Of a stretch of 16,939 nt of DNA, positions 1 through 6,049 are shown in pieces. A program made the translations under genes and the position numbers. The DNA comes from SHZI01 sp964371995 (GTDB taxonomy: Bacteria > Pseudomonadota > Gammaproteobacteria > Steroidobacterales > GCA-2729495): contig CAYJPG010000062.1 in assembly GCA_964371995.1 (NCBI GenBank), positions 1 to 16,939 on the forward strand, in the 5' to 3' direction. Numbering within the stretch: position 1 is the first letter of the stretch; each line of letters begins with the position of its first letter. The notes below the pieces were generated by a model, which made no database searches, was not told the DNA's origin, and saw only the letters and a program-made list of their open reading frames with translations.

Positions 1-95
1 TCGACCTGAAGGAAGAAAAGCTCCTGCAGCAGATGGACACGGGATTCACGGCACCGTTCCGGTCGCTGGCGGGGCTCGCCGTGTTCCGCGGTTAA
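1..95 (+). CDS. C-terminal end of an unidentified protein (partial)
   Basis: An open frame enters from the left edge (first full codon at position 3) and ends with TAA at 93-95. The visible 30 residues include MDTGFTAPFRSLAGLAVFRG as the last 20. This is too little to assign a family. The gene reads in the same direction as the next two genes and ends 52 bases before the mazG-like start. It could equally be the tail of an enzyme such as a methyltransferase, but nothing seen here proves that. Confidence 0.5.
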   Translation, partial: DLKEEKLLQQMDTGFTAPFRSLAGLAVFRG

Positions 96-147
96 GGCCA
101 GCCTCAGCGGTCCGGATGAGCGAAACCTCCAGGCAGAGCCTTACAAA

Positions 148-501
148 ATGACGGACACATTCCTCGACGAAACCCGTCTGCGACTCCGCGAGTTCTCGCG
201 CGACCGCGACTGGGACCAGTTTCATTCACCGAAAAATCTTGCCATGGCCCTGACTGCAGAAGTCGGCGAGTTGATTGAGCACTTTCAATGGATATCGGAA
301 AGTGACAGCTACAAGCTGGATGCCGACACCAGGGCAGAGGTCGAACACGAGATCGCCGACGTGATGCTGTATCTGATCCGCCTTGCCGACCGTCTGGATA
401 TCGACATGGTGAAGGCTGTGGCCAAAAAGATGGCTGTCAACGAATCTAAATATCCGAAGGATCTCGTGCGGGGCAGCGCGAAGAAGTACACGGAGTACTG
501 A
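148..501 (+). CDS. MazG-like nucleotide pyrophosphohydrolase (dCTPase/RS21-C6 type)
   Basis: This 117-aa protein has the all-alpha NTP pyrophosphohydrolase pattern of two EXXE/D pairs: E38-V-G-E41 in TAEVGELIEHFQW and E68-I-A-D71 in EHEIADVMLYLIRLADRL. These acidic residues coordinate Mg2+ in the family. A KYP motif (101-103) typical of this group follows. The length fits single-domain MazG-like enzymes, which hydrolyse (d)NTPs to the monophosphate plus pyrophosphate and are regarded as nucleotide-pool cleaners; the exact substrate cannot be told. The start at 148 has only a weak purine stretch upstream. A hairpin and T-tract overlap the stop codon, so the gene probably ends its transcript here. 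Family assignment is firm; physiological role is inferred. Confidence 0.9.
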   Translation: MTDTFLDETRLRLREFSRDRDWDQFHSPKNLAMALTAEVGELIEHFQWISESDSYKLDADTRAEVEHEIADVMLYLIRLADRLDIDMVKAVAKKMAVNESKYPKDLVRGSAKKYTEY

Positions 502-536
502 CAGGCGGTCTGCAGACTCCGCAACCCTTTTTTCTC
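491..536 (+). terminator. Rho-independent terminator after the MazG-like gene
   Basis: The stem pairs CGGAGT (491-496) with ACTCCG (516-521), CTG (498-500) with CAG (513-515), and CAG (502-504) with CTG (510-512). Two single A bulges interrupt it, and the loop is GCGGT. A run of six T follows at 528-533. The left arm lies in the last codons of the gene, so the stop codon is inside the hairpin. Confidence 0.6.
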
Positions 537-618
537 GCACCAGGCTCCAGGCGTACGGCACCACGCTCCTGTCCAGCGGAGTACAGTCAGGGCTCTCACA
601 GGCAATCGGAGTTCTGCA

Positions 619-1305
619 ATGACCAATCGATATCTGGTTTTCGGTGCCAGCCACGGGACTGGGCTGGAAGTTGCCCGGCAGTTGACCGGGCGTGGCGACC
701 GGGTGACGGCAGCAGTGCGGCAGACCTCTAACCGCAGCGGGCTTGAGCCGCTGGGCGTGGATTACGTGGTCGCCGACGTACTCGATGCGCAGGCTGTCGA
801 CGCGGCTTTCAATAGTGGCGACTATCGGGCGGTGGTGTGTACGGTCGGCGGTTCGCGCAAGGAGCCGCAGCGGCCGGATGTGATCGGTACGCAAAACATC
901 GTCGATAGCGCAAAACGACATGGCGTGCGCCGGATGGTGCTGGTCACGGCAGTCGGTGCCGGCGACAGTCGCAAGGTCTTGTCCGAGAACGCCTGGAAAT
1001 TTCTGGGCCCGGTCATGGAGCTGAAAACTGCGGCCGAAGCCTGCCTGACCGCCAGTGGTCTCGATGCGACGATCCTGAGGCCCGGGGGCATGAATTCAGA
1101 AGCGGCGACCGGCACGGCGATCAGGACCGAAGATCACAGCGTCATGGGCACTATTCAGCGCGCGGATCTCGCCGCGATCGTCATCGAGTGCCTGGATGAC
1201 GACACCACGATCGGCAAGATCTATCACACGATTGACCCGGGGATTCAGGAGCAACCGCCGCTGCAGCGGGGTGAGGCGCCCCGCGACGGCCAGGAAAAAC
1301 CGTAA
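619..1305 (+). CDS. Atypical SDR-family NAD(P)-binding protein (NmrA-like)
   Basis: This 228-aa protein opens with a Rossmann beta-strand and dinucleotide motif: YLVFGASHGTGLEVARQL, with G9, G13 and G15. That is the layout of the atypical SDR/NmrA-like NAD(P)H-binding group. Further signs are VDYVVADVLD (the second acidic strand end), the strand AVVCTVGG, and GVRRMVLVTAVGAG where classical SDRs place the catalytic Ser region. No clear YxxxK catalytic pair is seen, so it may be a reductase or a sensor-like protein; the substrate is unknown. The start at 619 is supported by GGAG at 606-609. It is separated from the MazG-like gene by a terminator and lies 36 bases before the ABC exporter. Confidence 0.8.
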   Translation: MTNRYLVFGASHGTGLEVARQLTGRGDRVTAAVRQTSNRSGLEPLGVDYVVADVLDAQAVDAAFNSGDYRAVVCTVGGSRKEPQRPDVIGTQNIVDSAKRHGVRRMVLVTAVGAGDSRKVLSENAWKFLGPVMELKTAAEACLTASGLDATILRPGGMNSEAATGTAIRTEDHSVMGTIQRADLAAIVIECLDDDTTIGKIYHTIDPGIQEQPPLQRGEAPRDGQEKP

Positions 1306-1327
1306 CGTCGTTGATCAGCTCACCCCC

Positions 1328-1333
1328 TATAAT
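1328..1333 (+). promoter_or_regulatory. Candidate -10 box just before the ABC exporter start
   Basis: A perfect TATAAT lies only 8 bases before the ATG at 1342. No good -35 box is seen at 16-18 bases upstream; TTGATC at 1311-1316 is too close. If used, transcription would begin at or within a few bases of the ATG, giving a leaderless or near-leaderless mRNA. No Shine-Dalgarno sequence is visible before this ATG, which is consistent. Confidence 0.4.
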
Positions 1334-1341
1334 CGCCGCCC

Positions 1342-3141
1342 ATGGCTGAATTCGAAAAAGATCCCAAGAACCGACCGAAAGGCAAGACGCCGCGCTCCCT
1401 CGTGGCGCTGCTGCCGTTCCTGAAGCCCTACAAGCGCATGCTGGTGCTGTCGGTGGTGGTGCTGTTTGCCGCATCCGGACTGATGCTGTCGTTGCCGGTG
1501 GCGGCCCGCTTTGTGATCGACCAGGGCCTCGCGTCCCAGCAAGGCGGGACGGTAAACCTGTATTTTGCAGCCTTCGCGGCGCTCATCGTGGTGTTCTGCG
1601 CGATGGCTGCGTTGCGCCTGTACCTGGTGAGCTGGGTGGGCGAGCGCGTGGTCGCTGACGTGCGCGATGCGGTGTACCGGCACGTGATCCGCATGGACGC
1701 GATTTTCTTCGAGGAGACGCGTACCGGCGAGGTGCTGTCGCGGCTGACCGCCGACACGACCCTGGTGCAGTCGATCACCGGCACCAGCCTGTCGATGGTG
1801 CTGCGCTCCGCGATCCAGCTGCCGGGTGCGCTGGTGATGCTCGCCATCACCAATCTCAAGCTGATGGGCCTGATCGTGATCCTGATTCCGGCCGTGCTGC
1901 TGCCGGTGATCACGATCGGACGCAAGGTGCGCCGGCTGTCGCGCGCTTCGCAGGACCGCATCGCCGACACCAGTGCGATGGCCAGTGAATCGCTGGATGC
2001 GGTGCAGATCGTGCAGGCTTTCACGGCCGAAACCGCGGTTGCCGACCGCTTTCGCGCCATCGTCGAGCAGAGCTATGACACGGCGATCGAGCGCACCCGC
2101 GTGCGCTCGATCATGAGCTTCATCACCTTCTGCTGCGTGTTCGGTGGCATTACTTTCGTAGTGTGGATGGGTGCGCGCAGTGTGCTCGCGGGCGAGATCA
2201 CCTACGGTCAGCTCGGCCAGTTCGTGTTGTATGCGCTGTTTGCCGCGACTTCTGCCGGCACGCTGACCGAGATGTGGGGTGAGGTCCAGCGTGCATCGGG
2301 TGCCACCGAGCGCCTGATCGAGCTGCTCAACGCACAACCCCATGTCAGGGCGCCGGCAAATCCGCAGGTTCTGCCGCGCCCCGGTCGGGGTGAGATCCGC
2401 TTCGAGAATGTCGGCTTCAACTATCCGTCGCGGCCGGAGCGGCCTGCGCTGTCGGGCATCAATCTCGACATCCGGCCGGGCGAGCGCATCGCTTTCGTCG
2501 GGCCGTCCGGCGCCGGCAAGAGCACCACCTTCCAGTTGTTGCTGCGTTTCTACGACCCGCAGCAGGGCCGCATCCTGATCGACGGCGTGGATATCGCGCA
2601 GGCTGATCCGCGCGATGTGCGCGAGCGCATCGCGGTCGTGCCGCAGGAGACGGTGATCTTCGGTGACTCCGCGCTTGGCAATATCCGCTTTGGCCGGCCC
2701 GGTGCGACGGACGAAGAGGTCCACGAGGCCGCGCGGCTCGCGGTGGCCGACGAGTTCATCCGCGATCTGCCGCAGGGCTACGACACCTATGTCGGCGAGC
2801 GCGGCACCCGCCTGTCCGGCGGCCAGCGGCAACGCATGGCCATCGCGCGCGCCATCCTCAAGAATCCGTCCATCCTGCTGCTCGACGAGGCGACCAGCTC
2901 GCTGGACGCCGAGAACGAGCGCCTGCTGCAGAAGGCACTCGACCGCCTCATGCAGGGCCGCACCACCATCATCATCGCGCACCGTCTCGCCACTGTGCTC
3001 AAGGCCGATCGCATCGTCGTCATCAACCAGGGCCATATCGTCGATATCGGCACCCACGACGAACTCGTCCAGCGCGATCCGCTCTACGCGCGGCTCGCCG
3101 AGTTGCAGTTTGTTGATGCGTCGGTGGAAGTGGAGGCCTAG
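1342..3141 (+). CDS. MsbA-like ABC exporter, fused permease and ATPase
   Basis: This 599-aa half-transporter has an N-terminal exporter membrane domain of about six helices (residues about 28-315), including LVLSVVVLFAASGLMLSLPV and VMLAITNLKLMGLIVILIPA. A complete nucleotide-binding domain follows: Walker A GPSGAGKST (388-395 core, K393, S394), signature LSGGQRQR (from L491), Walker B ILLLDEATSSLD with D515 and catalytic E516, and switch His H547 in IIAHRL. Length and layout match subfamily B homodimeric exporters such as MsbA or LmrA, so it should export a lipid or hydrophobic compound across the inner membrane; the substrate is not determinable. The stop overlaps the stop of the convergent LLM gene. 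A 628-aa open frame lies antisense to it and is an artefact of codon bias. Confidence 0.93.
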   Translation: MAEFEKDPKNRPKGKTPRSLVALLPFLKPYKRMLVLSVVVLFAASGLMLSLPVAARFVIDQGLASQQGGTVNLYFAAFAALIVVFCAMAALRLYLVSWVGERVVADVRDAVYRHVIRMDAIFFEETRTGEVLSRLTADTTLVQSITGTSLSMVLRSAIQLPGALVMLAITNLKLMGLIVILIPAVLLPVITIGRKVRRLSRASQDRIADTSAMASESLDAVQIVQAFTAETAVADRFRAIVEQSYDTAIERTRVRSIMSFITFCCVFGGITFVVWMGARSVLAGEITYGQLGQFVLYALFAATSAGTLTEMWGEVQRASGATERLIELLNAQPHVRAPANPQVLPRPGRGEIRFENVGFNYPSRPERPALSGINLDIRPGERIAFVGPSGAGKSTTFQLLLRFYDPQQGRILIDGVDIAQADPRDVRERIAVVPQETVIFGDSALGNIRFGRPGATDEEVHEAARLAVADEFIRDLPQGYDTYVGERGTRLSGGQRQRMAIARAILKNPSILLLDEATSSLDAENERLLQKALDRLMQGRTTIIIAHRLATVLKADRIVVINQGHIVDIGTHDELVQRDPLYARLAELQFVDASVEVEA

Positions 3142-4154
3142 GCTCCCCGCAACGCCGGTACCACGCGTTCCCCGATCATCCTGATCGACGCTTCCGGGTC
3201 GTTGTACAAACACAGCACCACGCCGGTCGCGCCGGCGCGGCGCATTTCGCGCAGGCGTTCGATTTCGCCGTCGATGTCGGCCACACCGCAGGCGCTGACG
3301 CCGCGGTCGACGATCTTTTCCACCAGTGCTTCGGGCACGCCCTCGATGTCGGGTGAGCGGCGGTTGTAGGCCTTGATGAAGGCGGGGTAGTGCTTCGCGA
3401 CCAGCGCCGCTTCTTCAGGGCTCACCACGTCGTGGATGTAGGGTTCCCAGATGGTGCCGCGCGCCATCAGATAGGTGCGCGCCTCGCGCCGGGCTTCTTC
3501 GCGGCTTTGCTTGACATGCCAGGCCCAGAAATTGAGGAAGGGGAAGCTGCCCGGATCGCGGCCTGCAGCCTTGAGTACCGGGTCGATGATCTCGCGTGCC
3601 CAGCGCAGTCGTGAGACGGTGAAGTCGCTGGTCATGATGCCATCGGCGTAACGTGCGCCCGCTTTCAGCATCTGCGGGCCATTCGACGCAGCGTAGATGG
3701 CCGGCGGCGATGACTTTGCCCAGTCTGCCCTGAGCCACTGCATGTGGAACAGTTCGCCCTCGTATGACACGGGCTTTCCCGATGCCACGAGATGCAGGAT
3801 TTCCAGGCACTCGCGTACGGCGCGCACCATGCGGGCCGGTTTGATCTTCATCGTCTGCAGCGTGCCGCCGCCACCGCCGACTGCAATCTGCGCGCGGCCC
3901 TTCGAGATTTCGTTAAGGGTGAGCAGCAGGTTGGCCATCTTCACCGGGTGGACTTCGAAGGGGCTCAGCGCCGTGGGGCCCATGTGCAGCCTTGTCGTCT
4001 TTCCGGCCAGCGGCACGAAGTTGACGAAGGGATCGCGGCCATCGAGATGATTGGTGGCCCACACGCCGTGGATGCCGACGCTCTCGGCCAAAGCACCGAG
4101 GCGGGCCACCTCATCGGCTGAAAAGTGCGGCTGCAGGATGAGGTCTATTTGCAT
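3138..4154 (-). CDS. LLM-class flavin-dependent oxidoreductase (luciferase-like)
   Basis: This 338-aa protein has the bacterial luciferase-like TIM-barrel pattern: N-terminal IDLILQPHFSADEVARLGALAESVGIHGVWATNH; the middle strand RLHMGPTALSPFEVHPVKMANLLLTLNEISKGR, typical of the family's 'tav..P..rhP..lA....tld.ls.GR' region; and the glycine-rich AVGGGGG. PAIYAASNGPQMLKAGARYADGIM matches the cofactor-binding 'P.....gp...a...aDG' stretch. Such enzymes use FMN or F420 to oxidise or reduce small molecules; which cofactor and substrate apply here cannot be told. It is the last gene of a minus-strand run and begins 3 bases after the stop of the 57-aa addiction-module-like gene, so it is likely co-translated. 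Its stop and that of the convergent ABC exporter share CTAG at 3138-3141. Confidence 0.85.
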   Translation of the reverse strand: MQIDLILQPHFSADEVARLGALAESVGIHGVWATNHLDGRDPFVNFVPLAGKTTRLHMGPTALSPFEVHPVKMANLLLTLNEISKGRAQIAVGGGGGTLQTMKIKPARMVRAVRECLEILHLVASGKPVSYEGELFHMQWLRADWAKSSPPAIYAASNGPQMLKAGARYADGIMTSDFTVSRLRWAREIIDPVLKAAGRDPGSFPFLNFWAWHVKQSREEARREARTYLMARGTIWEPYIHDVVSPEEAALVAKHYPAFIKAYNRRSPDIEGVPEALVEKIVDRGVSACGVADIDGEIERLREMRRAGATGVVLCLYNDPEASIRMIGERVVPALRGA

Positions 4155-4157
4155 CGG

Positions 4158-4331
4158 CTATCCCGGGCGCCAGGTCGCCAGACGCAGCCCGGCCTCGTCC
4201 AGCCAGGGGCCTTCGGTATCGCCGTCGTCACCGGCATCGAGCGTGGCGATCAGGTGCCTGGCCAGTCGCGCACGGTCTTCCGGCGGCAGCTTCTGTGCCT
4301 CTGCTTCGAGCTGGAAGATGTCCCTGTCCAT
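4158..4331 (-). CDS. Small addiction-module-type protein (TIGR02574-like antitoxin), no toxin nearby
   Basis: A 57-residue frame runs from ATG (4331-4329) to TAG (4160-4158). It reads MDRDIFQLEAEAQKLPPEDR and continues ARLARHLIATLDAGD, then an acidic linker and PWLDEAGLRLATWRPG. This matches the layout of short 'addiction module' antitoxin-like proteins: an LPPEDR helix start, an ARxLIATLD helix, then W-x-x-E-x-x-x-R near the C-terminus. The usual partner is a RelE/ParE-type toxin encoded directly downstream. Here the next gene (3 bases away) is the LLM oxidoreductase and the upstream gene is yceH, so it looks orphaned or repurposed. It fills most of the 231-base gap between these genes. Family call is from pattern recognition only. 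Confidence 0.65.
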   Translation of the reverse strand: MDRDIFQLEAEAQKLPPEDRARLARHLIATLDAGDDGDTEGPWLDEAGLRLATWRPG

Positions 4332-4385
4332 GCTGCCCGACTCTATGCTGCCGGTGAAACCAGGGTCAACACGCCATTCCGGAAC

Positions 4386-5039
4386 TTATGCCTGGAATCT
4401 GCGCTGGAGCTCATCCATCGCCTGCCGCAGGCTTTCGACCTGTGCTTCCAGTTGTTCCACGCGCTCGCTGAGGCCGCTGCGTGGTGCGCTGCTCGCCTTC
4501 GCCTCGTCTGTATCCGGCGTGACAATGACTTCGCCGCACAACAGATGCGCCCAGCGTGCATCGCGCGCGCCCGGCAGACGCGGCAGCTTCAGGACAAACG
4601 GACCACTGGCATTTTCGCCGAGGCTGTGCAGTGCGGTTTCAACTTCGCCGACGTCGGCGATGGTTGCCATGCGATTGCAACGGGTACGTAATTCGCCGGG
4701 TGTCTGCGGTCCGCGCACCAGCAGTTCGCAGATGATCGCGCGTTCGATGGCGGTGAACTGCAGTGGTCCGAACTCCATGTTGCAGAACACCTGTTTGTAC
4801 TTCGTCACCCGACCGCCGTAACCGGAGCGATCGCTGACCAGGTGTTTCTTTAGCAGTCCGTCTACCACCTGTTGCACGGCAGCCTCGTCGAGGCTCAGCA
4901 CGGGATCGCGGTTGCTCTTCTGATTGCAGGCGTTGGTGAGCGCATTGATGGACAGCGGGTATTGCTCCGGCGTCGTGATTTCTTTTTCCATCAGGCAGCC
5001 GATGATGCGTGCTTCGTGGGCGTTCAGCTCGATGTTCAT
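4386..5039 (-). CDS. yceH: YceH family protein (UPF0502/DUF480)
   Basis: This 217-aa protein starts MNIELNAHEARIIGCLMEKE. The frame continues with TTPEQYPLSINALTNACNQK and SNRDPVLSLDEAAVQQVVDGL, diagnostic of the YceH/DUF480 family, which has a tandem winged-helix fold. A second winged-helix-like part follows (RAIICELLVRGPQTPGELRTRCNRM), and a C-terminal coiled coil, LSERVEQLEAQVESLRQAMD, lies near residues 190-213. E. coli YceH is about the same length. The molecular function of the family is not established. The open frame extends further upstream, but the ATG at 5039 is chosen because family similarity begins there and because this ATG overlaps the TGA of the RIO kinase gene (ATGA, 5039-5036), a translational-coupling arrangement. 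Confidence 0.92.
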   Translation of the reverse strand: MNIELNAHEARIIGCLMEKEITTPEQYPLSINALTNACNQKSNRDPVLSLDEAAVQQVVDGLLKKHLVSDRSGYGGRVTKYKQVFCNMEFGPLQFTAIERAIICELLVRGPQTPGELRTRCNRMATIADVGEVETALHSLGENASGPFVLKLPRLPGARDARWAHLLCGEVIVTPDTDEAKASSAPRSGLSERVEQLEAQVESLRQAMDELQRRFQA

Positions 5040-5893
5040 GACATTTCCGCCTCTTCGCGGCCCCGCTGGCGGCGCAGTGCTTCGTCGCGCGCGTCTTCGA
5101 TGGCGAGCAGGGTAGCGTCGACGTCGGCGGCAACCTCGCTGCTGACGAACTCGCCGCTGAGTACAGTGTCTGGCAGCAACAGGCCCTGCTCGAAGAGCGC
5201 CCACATTTCTTCGGCGTAGCGCGTGGCCAGCAGTTCCGGTGCAAAGCGGCCGAGTGTGGCAGTGACGTTGTTGACGTCCCTCGCCAGCATGGCCTGCGCA
5301 TTGTTGTTACCCGATGCGCTCACCGCTTGCGGCAGATCGATGATCACCGGTCCGTCGGCGGCGACCAGTATGTTGTATTCGGAAAGATCGCCGTGGATCA
5401 GGCCGGCGCACAACATACGCACGATCTGGCTGATCAGAAAACGGTGATAGTCGCGCGCCTGGTCTGCGGACAGCTCGACCTCGCCCAGGTTCGGGGCGGA
5501 GCCCCCATCGACACCGGTCACCAGCTCCATCACCAGCACACCATTAAAGAAGCCATACGGGGAGGGTACCCGTACACCCACACCTGCCAGCTGGTAGAGC
5601 GCCTCCACCTCGGTATTTTTCCAGGCGGTTTCCTGTTCCTTGCGGCCGTAGTTCGTGCTTCGGCGCATGGCACGCGCCTGCCGGCTGCCGCGCACCTTGC
5701 GGCCTTCCTGGTATTGCGCGCGCTGCTGAAAGCTGCGCTGGCCCATGTCCTTGTAGACCTTCGCACAGCGGAGGAGACCCGGCCCGCACTCGACGACGTA
5801 AACCGAGGCTTCCTTGCCGCTTTTCAGGGAACGGATCACGTTGCTGATCACGCCGTCTTCAATCAGGGGCTCGAGGCCTTTGGGGATTTTCAT
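5036..5893 (-). CDS. PA4780-family RIO1-like protein kinase
   Basis: The 285-aa protein starts MKIPKGLEPLIEDGVISNVI (an upstream in-frame TTG at 5902 would add three residues). Numbered from that TTG, the kinase elements are the Gly/Ser-rich loop SLKSGKEASVYVVE, ATP-anchoring Lys K48 in RCAKVYKD, catalytic loop LIHGDLSEYNILV with D172 and N177, and metal-binding D189 in VIIDLPQAV. These are RIO-type motifs (HGDLSxxN and IDxPQ) rather than canonical HRD/DFG. This bacterial family is widespread in Gammaproteobacteria; its substrate is not known. It is the first gene of a minus-strand run with yceH (4-base overlap). No Shine-Dalgarno is visible, and an extended -10 lies close to the ATG. Confidence 0.9.
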   Translation of the reverse strand: MKIPKGLEPLIEDGVISNVIRSLKSGKEASVYVVECGPGLLRCAKVYKDMGQRSFQQRAQYQEGRKVRGSRQARAMRRSTNYGRKEQETAWKNTEVEALYQLAGVGVRVPSPYGFFNGVLVMELVTGVDGGSAPNLGEVELSADQARDYHRFLISQIVRMLCAGLIHGDLSEYNILVAADGPVIIDLPQAVSASGNNNAQAMLARDVNNVTATLGRFAPELLATRYAEEMWALFEQGLLLPDTVLSGEFVSSEVAADVDATLLAIEDARDEALRRQRGREEAEMS

Positions 5894-5903
5894 GCAGTGC
5901 AAG

Positions 5904-5914
5904 ACTATAGCAGT
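5904..5914 (-). promoter_or_regulatory. Candidate extended -10 promoter for the RIO kinase run
   Basis: On the minus strand TGCTATAGT (an extended -10, TGn plus TATAGT) ends about 12 bases before the ATG at 5893. No convincing -35 is seen, as often with extended -10 promoters. The predicted transcription start would fall within a few bases of the ATG, so the mRNA may be leaderless. Confidence 0.35.
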
Positions 5915-5955
5915 GAGCGGCCACGGTGATTGCCGCTTTCGCCTAGTGAAAGGGC

Positions 5956-6000
5956 GGGTCTGCTAAGTGACCGCTGGCACGGGTTTGTTAGCTTAGACCC
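5956..6000. promoter_or_regulatory. Repeat cluster between the RIO kinase and TonB receptor genes
   Basis: In the divergent intergenic region (5894-6049) two related direct repeats lie 25 bases apart: GGGTCTGCTAAG at 5956 and GGGTTTGTTAGC at 5981. The first also forms an inverted pair with AGACCC at 5995-6000. This could be an operator for the receptor gene, but no known regulator's consensus is recognised. Confidence 0.25.
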
Positions 6001-6049
6001 AATATGGACTGGGCGGCGGTCACGCCGGATTCAATCAGGGGGCTCTTGA

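Noticed and set aside
226..921. A 231-aa minus-strand frame over the MazG-like and SDR genes
   Set aside because: It shows no domain pattern and crosses two well-supported plus-strand genes and their terminator.
1327..3213. A 628-aa open frame on the minus strand
   Set aside because: It lies wholly antisense to the ABC exporter, whose Walker, signature and H-loop motifs are all intact. The translation is low-complexity, rich in His, Arg and Gln, as expected from GC-rich codon shadowing.
4158..4331. A complete toxin-antitoxin pair
   Set aside because: Only the antitoxin-like protein is present. The neighbours are yceH and an LLM oxidoreductase, and no RelE/ParE-like frame was found within the gaps.
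5040..5204. An N-terminal extension of YceH by 55 residues
   Set aside because: The extension is Arg-rich shadow of the RIO kinase gene. Family similarity begins at the ATG at 5039.
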